From: Methanomicrobiales archaeon
GTDB lineage: Archaea > Halobacteriota > Methanomicrobia > Methanomicrobiales > Methanoculleaceae
Length of the DNA: 19,835 nt
Assembly (NCBI GenBank): GCA_012521035.1
Contig: JAAYND010000143.1
Span: 1-19,835 of the forward strand
Direction of reading: 5' to 3'
A program made the translations under genes and the position numbers. Below, piece by piece: positions 7,426-14,115 of the stretch (positions are counted from its first letter, which is position 1; every line of letters begins with the position of its first letter). The notes under the pieces were generated by a model. The model saw only the letters and a program-made list of their open reading frames with translations, had not been told where the DNA came from and searched no databases.

Positions 7426-8506
7426 GGAAGATATGGACGCTCTCGCAAAGGAGCGGCTTGTGGGTATCGCCCGTGGATGGTATGACCAGATGCGGGACGG
7501 TATCGTGCCGTACGTCCGGCTGCCGACGCGGACGAAACAGAATATCGAGTACGACGACGAGAGCGAGGTCTGGAAGTACGGCGATAAGGAGAGCACCCGG
7601 TCGGCGGCGACCGAGAAGAGCGCCATCCACCTCCTGAAGATGGCCTACGTCATAGGGTTTTTGAAGCAGCAGCTCACGGAGAATCGGTCATCGACTCTGA
7701 GAGAGCTCTACTACATATCCGAGGGCTGGAAGCGAGCGAAGTTCTCGGCCCAGGACGAGAGTAACCTTCTCATCGAGGATCTCGAGATCATAACCGACGT
7801 CCAGAGAGAGGCGTTTCACCTGCGGCCGGAGGAGGATGGGGCCTCGATATTCGGGCCACTGCGGATACGCGAGACCACCCGGCGGGGTGTTCGCGAGATG
7901 CACTGCCAGGAGGACGTCGGCGAGGCGGGCTACCCCATACCGAACAACGTCGATACCCTTGACTTCATCGACCATGACGCGAAGTTCGTCATCGCGATCG
8001 AGACCGGCGGTATGTACGCCCGTCTGATGGAGAACGGGTTTGACGAGGAGTACGGGGCGATCCTGGTCCACCTCAAGGGTCAGCCGGCCCGGTCAACCCG
8101 CCGGGTGCTCCGGAGGCTCAACGATTCGCTCGGTCTTCCGGTCGTTGTCTTCACCGATGGCGACCCCTGGTCCTACCGGATATACGCAAGCGTCGCCTAC
8201 GGCTCGATCAAGAGCGCTCATATGTCCGAACTCCTGGCGACACCGCAGGCGCAGTTTGTCGGGGTGCAGCCCACCGATATATCGGACTACGATCTTCCCT
8301 CCGACAGACTCACCGAGCAGGACATCAACGCCCTGAAGGCGGAGCTGACCGATCCCCGGTTTGCAACCGATTACTGGCATACCCAGATCAACCTGCAGCT
8401 TGAGATGAAGCTCAAGTCCGAGCAGCAGGCGTTCGCGAGCCGGGGGCTTGACTTCGTTACGGAGGAGTACCTGCCGACGAGGCTTTCGGAGATGGGGGTT
8501 ATCTGA
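7418..8506 (+). CDS. top6A: DNA topoisomerase VI subunit A (Spo11-like)
   Basis: Top6A is the DNA-cleaving subunit and the archaeal relative of meiotic Spo11. The 362 residues match the family. The 5Y-CAP (winged-helix) domain holds TLRELYYISEGW (93-104); by comparison with Spo11 the second tyrosine, Tyr99, should be the one that attacks DNA. The Toprim domain follows with the acidic residue in IAIETGGMY (Glu195) and the DxD pair in VFTDGDPWSYRIY (Asp247, Asp249), which bind Mg2+. I place the start at 7418 (MSREDMDALAKERL), 8 nt inside top6B. A second in-frame ATG at 7433 with a GGGA motif just upstream is an almost equal alternative that would shorten the protein by five residues. It is the last gene of the plus-strand operon. 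Confidence 0.95.
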   Translation: MSREDMDALAKERLVGIARGWYDQMRDGIVPYVRLPTRTKQNIEYDDESEVWKYGDKESTRSAATEKSAIHLLKMAYVIGFLKQQLTENRSSTLRELYYISEGWKRAKFSAQDESNLLIEDLEIITDVQREAFHLRPEEDGASIFGPLRIRETTRRGVREMHCQEDVGEAGYPIPNNVDTLDFIDHDAKFVIAIETGGMYARLMENGFDEEYGAILVHLKGQPARSTRRVLRRLNDSLGLPVVVFTDGDPWSYRIYASVAYGSIKSAHMSELLATPQAQFVGVQPTDISDYDLPSDRLTEQDINALKAELTDPRFATDYWHTQINLQLEMKLKSEQQAFASRGLDFVTEEYLPTRLSEMGVI

Positions 8507-8532
8507 GAGCCGGTGGATGGCTCGCACCCGAT

Positions 8533-8577
8533 TGAAGGGTGGAGCGCCCCCTTACCCGGCCCCGGGCACACCCTTCA
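8533..8577. terminator. Inverted repeat between the converging top6A and zinc-cluster protein genes
   Basis: TGAAGGGTG (8533-8541) and CACCCTTCA (8569-8577) are perfect 9-bp arms around a 27-nt GC-rich loop. The right arm includes the stop codon of the minus-strand gene. A smaller hairpin (GAGCC 8507-8511, GGCTC 8519-8523) follows the top6A stop directly. No T-run follows either, so the role as a two-way terminator is inferred only from position between two converging genes. Confidence 0.4.
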
Positions 8578-10218
8578 GTCCTGGAGGAGCGTCCTCAGGG
8601 CTCTCGCTTTGTTCTGGAGAGATGACCGTTCAAAACCGAAGGTATAACTGATCGCCTCTACAATAAGAGGGGCACCCCGCCCCCGCCGGATCAGGCCTGT
8701 ATCCTGGCAGGCGGCATAGATTATTCCTGCGCTCCAGAGAAGAGGGTCTCCGCGCAGGAGCGGTGAATCCGGATGATCAGAGAGTGCTTCGGCGATCTCT
8801 CTGCACCGCTCAATGATGTTATCATCCTCAAACTGGTCACAGAACTCTTCGCACCTGGCGACGATCATGGTTATGCGCAGGTTATCGTTGTAATCGTCGA
8901 GCGATCTGTCTCTGGTCAGGTGATGGAGTTTTTCATCATCAGGGTCAAGCCCGATTATCGTGAGGATCTCCTTCATTGCGAAATTGATGACCGCATCCAG
9001 ATCGCCCAGGTCTATGTCCGAACCCTCTAATTTCGTCAAGATATAGTCGAATATGTTCTGCCTGTTCTTCGGATCCATGACTACTTTCTTGAAGGTGGGT
9101 TCTGCCTCCTCAAGGGCGGCGATGAGCCCGGAGGCGTTTGTGATGTGGCCGGTTGCTTCCATGTACGCCAGGAATCGGCAGAGGATCGGGACGGCCTTCT
9201 CTGGCCAATCCTCCGTGAAGATCGGTTTTCCTGAGAGTTGTTCAACCAGGCATTGCTGCACTGACGGCGCATCCCAGTCAGCGAGATCTGCTCCGTAGAT
9301 GAGGCGCATTAACGTGCAGAAGGCTATAACGGTTTCTCTGGCCATCAAGGCGCCCCTATCACCGTATATCACCTCTTCCTGATCAACAAACACATCGATA
9401 TGATCTCCAATATCCTGGATGATGGCAGAGATCGTGGCTTTTATCTCTGCATCGTCTTTGAACGGGGTCGTATCCCCGGTTCGGTCAGAACTCTCACCCG
9501 GATCCTCTAAGGCGATATCGCCTGCACTCCATCCCGGGGGATACCAGAGGACTGCGGAATCAGGATCCTCGATATACCCGAAGGTGCCACCCCGTGGGGA
9601 GTTGGGTATGAGATCCGCATCATCGCGATTGTAACCGGCACATAAGAGACACTCATAACAGTAGTGGTGCAGGGTCTCTTCGTCATAATCCTCCAGGAAA
9701 TAGATGGCCTCCCCGCCACAGAGGTCGCAGGGGACTTTCGGGCGGTCGTTTCGCGCGATCAGGCAGAGGGGACCGTCGTCCGGCGGCACAATGGGTGTCT
9801 CCCCGATCACTGTGAGTTCCAGCGTTGTGGTGGAGTCAAAGTCGCCGTAGTCATAGATGAACGTGCTGTCCGGAGCGACGGGGCAGAAGAGGGGAAGGTC
9901 TGAAGCTTCATATTCGGCTTCGTCACCCACTTCATAGATGATCTCCTCGATAAAGAAGGAGGCGGGGTATCCGTAACATTCCACCCATACATCGCGGAGC
10001 AACTGGTCGAGATCTCCCAGCAGGGCATCATGGCGCGCAAGAATCAGCATCCAGTACTCTCTATTGTGTTCTCCCCGTACCATGATGAGGAACGAGTGAT
10101 CTTCGTCGGTGGGCCAGCCCGATGCCTGGAGGCAGGCCATACAGTGCTCCAGTGCGTTCTCCTCTGTCACGGGGTCCCGGCAGATCAGACAGGTGCCGGG
10201 TGAGACCTTTGATGTCAT
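8575..10218 (-). CDS. Multi-domain protein: zinc-cluster N-terminus, plasmid pRiA4b ORF-3-like core, DUF6398-like C-terminus
   Basis: The 547 residues show three parts. Residues 10-29 hold CLIC and HCMAC, a likely zinc site. Residues about 65-215 match the pRiA4b ORF-3/IS1096-passenger type of domain: LRDVWVECYGYPASFFI, FIYDYGDFDSTTTLELTVIGE, LIARNDRPKVPCDLCGGEA, paired cysteines 164/167 and 187/190, and NSPRGGTFGY. The last 90 residues (RCREIAEALSDHP, SPLLRGDPLLWSAGIIYA) resemble the DUF6398 helical domain, often found with such cores. The middle (about 235-450) is acidic, helical and unassigned. Family matches are from memory of motifs. No catalytic residues are evident; a regulatory or nucleic-acid-binding role is possible. 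It converges with top6A and has its own AT-rich palindromic promoter, so it is probably transcribed alone. The start at 10218 has no good Shine-Dalgarno; a short leader is likely. Confidence 0.82.
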   Translation of the reverse strand: MTSKVSPGTCLICRDPVTEENALEHCMACLQASGWPTDEDHSFLIMVRGEHNREYWMLILARHDALLGDLDQLLRDVWVECYGYPASFFIEEIIYEVGDEAEYEASDLPLFCPVAPDSTFIYDYGDFDSTTTLELTVIGETPIVPPDDGPLCLIARNDRPKVPCDLCGGEAIYFLEDYDEETLHHYCYECLLCAGYNRDDADLIPNSPRGGTFGYIEDPDSAVLWYPPGWSAGDIALEDPGESSDRTGDTTPFKDDAEIKATISAIIQDIGDHIDVFVDQEEVIYGDRGALMARETVIAFCTLMRLIYGADLADWDAPSVQQCLVEQLSGKPIFTEDWPEKAVPILCRFLAYMEATGHITNASGLIAALEEAEPTFKKVVMDPKNRQNIFDYILTKLEGSDIDLGDLDAVINFAMKEILTIIGLDPDDEKLHHLTRDRSLDDYNDNLRITMIVARCEEFCDQFEDDNIIERCREIAEALSDHPDSPLLRGDPLLWSAGIIYAACQDTGLIRRGRGAPLIVEAISYTFGFERSSLQNKARALRTLLQD

Positions 10219-10241
10219 TCCCTGAAAGGTATGGTTGCGGG

Positions 10242-10256
10242 GATAATTGAATTATC
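10242..10256 (-). promoter_or_regulatory. Palindromic AT-rich element in the promoter of the zinc-cluster protein gene
   Basis: GATAATT-G-AATTATC is a perfect 7-bp inverted repeat with a 1-bp centre, 24-38 bp before the ATG at 10218. Its AT-richness and spacing fit the TATA region of a nearly leaderless archaeal promoter. The symmetry could also make it a repressor site overlapping TATA. The remaining intergenic DNA (up to 10370) shows no gene. Confidence 0.5.
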
Positions 10257-10370
10257 GCAGGATCGGTTGGATCTCCCTCTGCCAGGCCGGCCCGGGAGGT
10301 GGGGGAGGAGATCGTGATTCTGGCGCGCCCCAAAACGGAGATCTGGCTACCCCTGGCGGCGTTTCCTGCC

Positions 10371-11045
10371 TCATGGGATACGAGATCGCGATGAGCCTGT
10401 GTCCTCCCGCAGGTATCCCCGGAACTCATGAAGGTTCGCCACGATCTCCTCCACCCCCGGTCGGCCCAGAAACCGGTTCTCATCGCCGGGCCGGATCCTC
10501 GCGACGAACCGGACGCCCGTCTCGCATGCCGCCTCCCAATCGTTCGGGGCATCACCGATGAAGAGGGCCTCCTCCGGCGCGGCGCCGGTTTCTTCGAGGA
10601 TCTCCCTGATACACTCAGCCTTCGTCTTCGGTGATCCGTATATCCGGACAAAATACCGCGTAAGATCCCGGCGGCGGGCGATCTCGCGCATCTCCCCCTC
10701 CGGGGTCGCGGAGACGATGTAGAGCGGGAGCGCACCGGAGCAGTCCCTGAGAAGGTCTTCTGCGCCCTCGACGTACGGGACGGTGAGCATGGCATCAAAG
10801 ATCCGGCGGACGTACTCGCCGGCGAGGTGCTCCTCCTGCTCCGGCGTGAGGGGTTCGTAGAGGATCTTTGCGTAGATGTAGCGGAACTTGTCGTACCGGG
10901 ACATACCACCGTTATCGAGGTGGTAGGCGATGATCTCATCGATATGATCAGGCGCGAATGCGAAGACCTCGCGGAACGCAGCAGTCTTTAAGGGGATGGA
11001 CTCGACGATGACACCATCGAAGTCAAAGATCAGGGTGGTGAGCAT
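10371..11045 (-). CDS. HAD superfamily hydrolase (phosphoglycolate phosphatase-like)
   Basis: This cytoplasmic HAD phosphatase of 224 residues has all four motifs: LIFDFDGVIVES with the nucleophile aspartate (about residues 5-16), the motif II region YIVSATPEGEM, lysine in SPKTKAE (motif III) and the acidic pair in FIGDAPNDWEAA (motif IV). A helical cap follows motif I, as in beta-phosphoglucomutase and phosphoglycolate phosphatase relatives. The start at 11045 (MLTTLIFDFDG) fits the family; a frame from 11075 would add ten residues with no homology. The substrate is not predictable. It stands alone between two minus-strand units. A weak TATA-like TTAATGCA lies about 30 bp upstream. Confidence 0.9.
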   Translation of the reverse strand: MLTTLIFDFDGVIVESIPLKTAAFREVFAFAPDHIDEIIAYHLDNGGMSRYDKFRYIYAKILYEPLTPEQEEHLAGEYVRRIFDAMLTVPYVEGAEDLLRDCSGALPLYIVSATPEGEMREIARRRDLTRYFVRIYGSPKTKAECIREILEETGAAPEEALFIGDAPNDWEAACETGVRFVARIRPGDENRFLGRPGVEEIVANLHEFRGYLREDTGSSRSRIP

Positions 11046-11213
11046 AACCGATACTCTATCGAGCTTTTGATGCATTAACCTGTGGGGTGTGCAGGGTGGG
11101 ATAGACTGCCCCGCACCGGTGGGCGCCGGGCCGTACGTACCCTCGAGAGCCTCTTCTGGAGCGGTTGAGGCGCACTCCAGGGGCGTAACCTCCGGAGCCC
11201 TCCCTCGCCCGGC

Positions 11214-11247
11214 AAAAAGCCTCCGGTGCCCGTGAGGTCACAGGCTT
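11214..11247 (-). terminator. Hairpin plus T-run downstream of the LSm/winged-helix operon
   Basis: On the minus strand, AAGCCT (11247-11242) pairs with AGGCTT (11222-11217), and a TTTTT run (11218-11214) ends the structure. It lies about 44 nt after the stop codon of the winged-helix gene. The stem is short with a 19-nt loop that can pair further (GTG with CAC). Rest of this gap (11046-11290): nothing else recognisable. Confidence 0.5.
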
Positions 11248-11290
11248 ACCGGATGAAAATAGGTGAGGATATCTTCATGCGGGAGAAGGA

Positions 11291-11632
11291 TTACTCCTGA
11301 AACTCCTCAAAAGCAAGGTGGTACATCCAGTCAAGGAGGAGCGCGCACTCCTCCGGGACACACTCCCGCTCGCAGCCGATGCATGGAAGGATCTCGTCCC
11401 CGGCGAGGATGACACAGGGATCGATCGCCCGCTTCTTCGCCCGGAGAAGATAGGTCTTGATGCCGTCACTACGGAACTCGACGCGCTCTATCAACCCGGC
11501 ATCCAGCAACCGCTTTACTATTCTTGAGCACTTCCTGCTATCGATCTCAAGGATCTTCCAGAGCTCGCTCTGGAGAACCCCCTGGCGCTCGGATTGGATA
11601 ACCTTAAGCGCTTCTTCCTCCTGGTCAGACAT
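11291..11632 (-). CDS. MarR/TrmB-like winged-helix protein with a C-terminal cysteine cluster
   Basis: The 113-residue protein has a winged helix-turn-helix in its first 65 residues. QSELWKILEIDSRKCSRIVK is the helix-turn-helix, with helix-3 around SRKCSRIVKRLLDAGLIER, and the wing is VEFRSDGIKTYLLRA. The C-terminal part has Cys84, Cys87, Cys91 and Cys96 (pattern C-x2-C-x3-C-x4-C) plus Cys73, suggesting zinc or an iron-sulfur/redox centre, then an aromatic helix ending FEEFQE. It is likely a DNA-binding regulator; the ligand is unknown. It starts 5 nt after the LSm stop, so the two are almost certainly co-transcribed. No Shine-Dalgarno is evident, which fits coupling. An inverted repeat overlapping the promoter of the pair would be a natural autoregulatory site. 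Confidence 0.83.
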   Translation of the reverse strand: MSDQEEEALKVIQSERQGVLQSELWKILEIDSRKCSRIVKRLLDAGLIERVEFRSDGIKTYLLRAKKRAIDPCVILAGDEILPCIGCERECVPEECALLLDWMYHLAFEEFQE

Positions 11633-11637
11633 GGTTA

Positions 11638-11874
11638 TCAGAGCAGGGGCGAGATAGTCAGGATGTTATTGCCTCGTATGACAACAGTCCCCAGCGCGCG
11701 GCCCCTCTGGTCACCGGTATACTCGGTGGTCTCATCCATGTGCAGGTTCAGGTGTTCATCCACCGCCACAAGCCGACCCTGAAGCTTCCTGCCGTCATCC
11801 TTTATCTCGACGACAATTTTAGAGTCTACTAACGAAAAAACCTTCTTTACGGGGAGTACAATACCGTTAACCAT
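11638..11874 (-). CDS. LSm (Sm-like) RNA-binding protein
   Basis: The 78-residue protein is the length of archaeal SmAP proteins, which form hexa- or heptameric rings that bind U-rich RNA. The Sm1 motif covers KIVVEIKDDGRKLQGRLVAV and DEHLNLHMDE (about 19-48); the Sm2 motif is GTVVIRGNNILTISP (about 62-76, with the IRGNN core). The loop between them (TTEYTGDQRGRAL) is short. The N-terminus VLPVKKVFSLVDS is less like that of the common SmAP1, so it may be a second paralogue. The start at 11874 is the only ATG that fits. It heads a two-gene unit with the winged-helix gene. Confidence 0.9.
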   Translation of the reverse strand: MVNGIVLPVKKVFSLVDSKIVVEIKDDGRKLQGRLVAVDEHLNLHMDETTEYTGDQRGRALGTVVIRGNNILTISPLL

Positions 11875-11896
11875 CCTGTTCTTATGTGGTTATCTT

Positions 11897-11920
11897 CACT
11901 CATTAAGGTTTGCATGAGTG
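11897..11920 (-). promoter_or_regulatory. Inverted repeat over the LSm/winged-helix promoter
   Basis: CACTCAT (11897-11903) and ATGAGTG (11914-11920) form perfect 7-bp arms around 10 bp, 23-46 bp before the LSm ATG. The minus-strand spacer contains AAACCTTAA, a plausible weak BRE/TATA, so a bound repressor would cover the core promoter. Confidence 0.5.
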
Positions 11921-11937
11921 AGCGGTGGGTGAATTGA

Positions 11938-11951
11938 CAGCCGATCGGCTG
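11938..11951. promoter_or_regulatory. 14-bp perfect palindrome upstream of the LSm gene
   Basis: CAGCCGATCGGCTG reads the same on both strands. It lies 64-77 bp before the LSm start, just upstream of the CACTCAT repeat. It could be a second operator or part of the fbp 3' structure; position alone supports this. Confidence 0.3.
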
Positions 11952-12027
11952 GAGGCCTGGAATCACCGGGGTGCCCACCATTCCCGGGACTCGCTGGAGC
12001 TCCCGATCGATCCCCCGGTCGGGCGAC

Positions 12028-12040
12028 AAAAAAAAGGTGG
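12028..12040 (-). terminator. T8 tract just after fbp
   Basis: Five nt after the fbp stop codon the minus strand reads eight consecutive T (12035-12028). Archaeal RNA polymerase terminates on T-runs without needing a hairpin. A possible CCCGA/TCGGG stem lies just beyond. Confidence 0.6.
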
Positions 12041-13138
12041 TTATTCTGGAAGGTCTTCCCAGCGGTCCTTGAACTGCTTCTCGACGCCCGGGAGGGTGGT
12101 ATACTCCATCTCCTCAAGCGAGAGCCGGTGCGGTTCAAACGGTCCATGGGCCCGGAGCACATCGGCGAGTTCACAGCACCGGTCGCGGACGCGGTTGAAT
12201 GCAGGATCGTCGAACATATCGACAGGCCCGATCAGCTTCCTGTCGCTGACCTGGAACCCGAGGCAGATGACCCGGGGCGGTCCGTCGAACTGCGTGCAGT
12301 TTGCGTCAGGAACGCCGACCGGCATGAACGGTCCGTGGTGCGATCCGCGCATCCAGCCAGCCACGAGGATGGGTGTCCTGAAGGGGTCGATGACCTCACC
12401 GACCGCCGGCAGCCCGCCCTGTGCCCTGACGATCATGACCGGGTCGTCCTTACCGACGTAGCGACCGGCCATCAGGTTCAGCCGCTGGGTGCTCGTAGAG
12501 GCAGCGATCGTTCCATCCTTCTTCCAGACGTACTTGATCACGTAGCGGCTCGGCGCACCGATGTAGGCGAGAAGGCTGTACGACTCTTCGGGTGTGTTGA
12601 ACAGGATCTTGCGCTTCTCCATGACATCGTGGACCTCGAAGACGAACCCCTGGTGCATCGAGGGGTCGATGACGAGACCGGATGTGCTGAAGGGGTCAGC
12701 GAACATCTTGTAGAGGTAGTAATTCCACGCGCCGGGTTCGGTCTTGTCGGCCATGAAGACCAGGACCGGGTCAGAACCCCGTTCCTCAAACTCCATCTCG
12801 GCGACACCGGGCCCCATACCCTTGACGTTGCCGCTGAACGCATCGGCGAGCAGATCCTGGCCTGCACCATAGAGTTTCATCTCCTTTGCGACGTTCGCAC
12901 ATTCCATGAAGATGTTCCATGCGAGTTCGTGGATCTCTTCGTTATCCTCGCCCTTCGTGTGCGTCATGATCAGCTCGAGGTCGTCGCCGCAGTGGGTGAC
13001 GTACGAGTCGATGATAGTGCTGCCCTCTGCTTCCTTGAGCATCCGGGCGGCCACCTCGAGGAGCTTCGGGTGGGTGCGGGAGTGCCCGGGATAACTTCCT
13101 ACATCTGCTTTAATCACGGATACGGTGGTCTTAACCAT
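12041..13138 (-). CDS. fbp: Fructose-1,6-bisphosphate aldolase/phosphatase (archaeal type V FBPase)
   Basis: This bifunctional gluconeogenic enzyme condenses glyceraldehyde-3-phosphate and DHAP and then dephosphorylates the product to fructose-6-phosphate. The 365 residues match the family. N-terminal metal ligands are visible in KADVGSYPGHS (Asp12, His19) and HCGDDLELI (Asp52, Asp53). The middle has VFMADKTEPGAWN with Asp131 and Lys132. The aldolase residues appear in GRYVGKDDPVMIVR: Tyr227 and Lys230 have the Y-x-x-K spacing of the catalytic tyrosine and Schiff-base lysine. GWMRGSHHGPFMPV is also family-typical. A GGTGAT Shine-Dalgarno lies 4 nt before the ATG, and a TATA element is seen near 13200. 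It appears monocistronic, with a T8 tract at its end. Confidence 0.97.
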   Translation of the reverse strand: MVKTTVSVIKADVGSYPGHSRTHPKLLEVAARMLKEAEGSTIIDSYVTHCGDDLELIMTHTKGEDNEEIHELAWNIFMECANVAKEMKLYGAGQDLLADAFSGNVKGMGPGVAEMEFEERGSDPVLVFMADKTEPGAWNYYLYKMFADPFSTSGLVIDPSMHQGFVFEVHDVMEKRKILFNTPEESYSLLAYIGAPSRYVIKYVWKKDGTIAASTSTQRLNLMAGRYVGKDDPVMIVRAQGGLPAVGEVIDPFRTPILVAGWMRGSHHGPFMPVGVPDANCTQFDGPPRVICLGFQVSDRKLIGPVDMFDDPAFNRVRDRCCELADVLRAHGPFEPHRLSLEEMEYTTLPGVEKQFKDRWEDLPE

Positions 13139-13194
13139 TCAAATCACCACTACCTAGACGGGCGTAGCCCATTAAAGACTACTGGATAGGTACT

Positions 13195-13205
13195 GTTCTA
13201 TATGT
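13195..13205 (-). promoter_or_regulatory. TATA element of fbp
   Basis: The minus strand reads ACATATAGAAC, an AT-rich island about 57-67 bp before the fbp ATG. That predicts a leader of about 35-40 nt containing the GGTGAT ribosome-binding site. Confidence 0.5.
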
Positions 13206-13580
13206 AGGTGTTGTTGCCTAGAAAAAGGGTTGGCTGAGGCGATCAAATTTTTTCCGAACTCTTTTCTCTCTATCGGGCCTGCGCTACCACAGGATCACTC
13301 CTGGATGCCGGTATCCGGGCATCTCGTCCGCTGTTCGGGCATTCTGTCCGACCAGAAGGGGCAGAAAACGGATCGGGATATCGGCGAGGAATGTGTCTTC
13401 AGAAAACCTGATGATATGGCACCGACTGAGAGCGCGCGCCCTCCTGAAGGGCAGATGGCGATATAGGCCGGAGATCGGTCAAGAAAAAGTGCCCGGGGTC
13501 ACTCCCCGGGGCTCGTGCAGGCCACGGGGCGACCGGGCTACCTGCCGGGATGGGTGCCGGACTCCGTGTCTCTGGCCCGG
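13206..13580. other. Non-coding gap between hsp20 and fbp
   Basis: About 375 nt hold no convincing gene. Frames that are open here lack ribosome-binding sites and recognisable motifs. Contents: the terminator of the heat-shock pair (about 13482-13512), an imperfect 15-bp direct repeat (13316-13330 and 13336-13350, CGGGCAT-x-x-x-GTCCG type), and a T6 run on the plus strand at about 13248-13253. Confidence 0.5.
13482..13512 (-). terminator. Terminator of the cdc48-hsp20 operon
   Basis: On the minus strand CCCGGGG (13510-13504) and CCCCGGG (13498-13492) form a 7-bp all-GC stem with a 5-nt loop, followed by ACTTTTTCTT. It lies about 70-100 nt after the hsp20 stop and looks like a classical intrinsic terminator. 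Confidence 0.65.
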
Positions 13581-14024
13581 TCAGTCGATCCGGATCGCCT
13601 TGCCCCGGGAGAATTTGATCTCCAGAACGCCGTGTTTGTACCTCGACTGCATGGAATCGGCATCCACGCCTGGCACCCTCACCGAGGTCAGCTGGTTGTT
13701 GCCGGCGATGATCGTCAGCGTGCCGTCGACGAGTGACAGGTGGATACTCTCCCTCTCAATACCGGGAAGATCGACTGCCACCGTCACGTCGTCATCGGTC
13801 GTGTACATCTCTGCTATCGGCTCAAGGGTCCCCTCGGAGGAGGGCTCCTCAGGCGCCGGTGCGGATTCCTCTACCGGTTTCCCGGCATCGTGGATGACGA
13901 TCTTAAACCCATAGGCAAACGATCTGTTCGGATCCCCCTGTTCTTTGAGCCCCTGTTCCATGAGGCGTTTCATCAGTTCATTGAGTTGCTGGAAGATATC
14001 TGCATGCCTGTCACTCATGTGCAT
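13581..14024 (-). CDS. Hsp20/alpha-crystallin family small heat-shock protein
   Basis: Small heat-shock proteins hold unfolding proteins in oligomeric complexes without ATP. The 147-residue product has a helical N-terminal arm (HADIFQQLNELMKRLMEQ), a Pro/Glu-rich linker (about 52-68), and an alpha-crystallin domain from about 69 (EPIAEMYTTDDDVTVAVDLPGIERESI, then GVLEIKFSRGKAIRID). The usual A-x-x-x-n-GVL motif is seen as SRYKHGVLEIKF. No C-terminal IxI tail is obvious. The ATG at 14024 has AGGAGA 7 nt upstream, so it is preferred over the GTG one codon earlier and the ATG two codons later. It follows cdc48 by 91 nt with no promoter seen between them, so it probably depends on the cdc48 promoter. 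Confidence 0.92.
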   Translation of the reverse strand: MHMSDRHADIFQQLNELMKRLMEQGLKEQGDPNRSFAYGFKIVIHDAGKPVEESAPAPEEPSSEGTLEPIAEMYTTDDDVTVAVDLPGIERESIHLSLVDGTLTIIAGNNQLTSVRVPGVDADSMQSRYKHGVLEIKFSRGKAIRID

Positions 14025-14056
14025 CACTGTTCTCCTGGTATCTCCTGGTGGGGTGC

Positions 14057-14086
14057 GGGGTCATGCTGGACCCCTCCCCGGGAGGG
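14057..14086. other. Two mutually exclusive hairpins between cdc48 and hsp20
   Basis: GGGGTC (14057-14062) pairs with GACCCC (14069-14074); CCCTCC (14072-14077) pairs with GGAGGG (14081-14086). They share 14072-14074, so only one can form. This could set processing or readthrough between the two genes. Confidence 0.35.
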
Positions 14087-14115
14087 AAACGCCCCGTGGA
14101 TGAAGCGTGTCCCCG

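Noticed and set aside
11056..11241. Possible 61-residue peptide gene on the minus strand before the HAD gene
   Set aside because: Arg/Gly-rich product, overlaps the terminator hairpin and has no Shine-Dalgarno.
11046..11290. tRNA or known small RNA in the HAD upstream gap
   Set aside because: No cloverleaf, T-loop GTTCRA motif or kink-turn motif could be found; only a terminator-like hairpin is supported.
12128..13189. 353-residue open frame antisense to fbp
   Set aside because: A shadow; fbp has full-length family homology on the other strand.
13230..13914. Open frames in the gap between hsp20 and fbp
   Set aside because: They cross the terminator hairpin and hsp20 in antisense and have no recognisable features.
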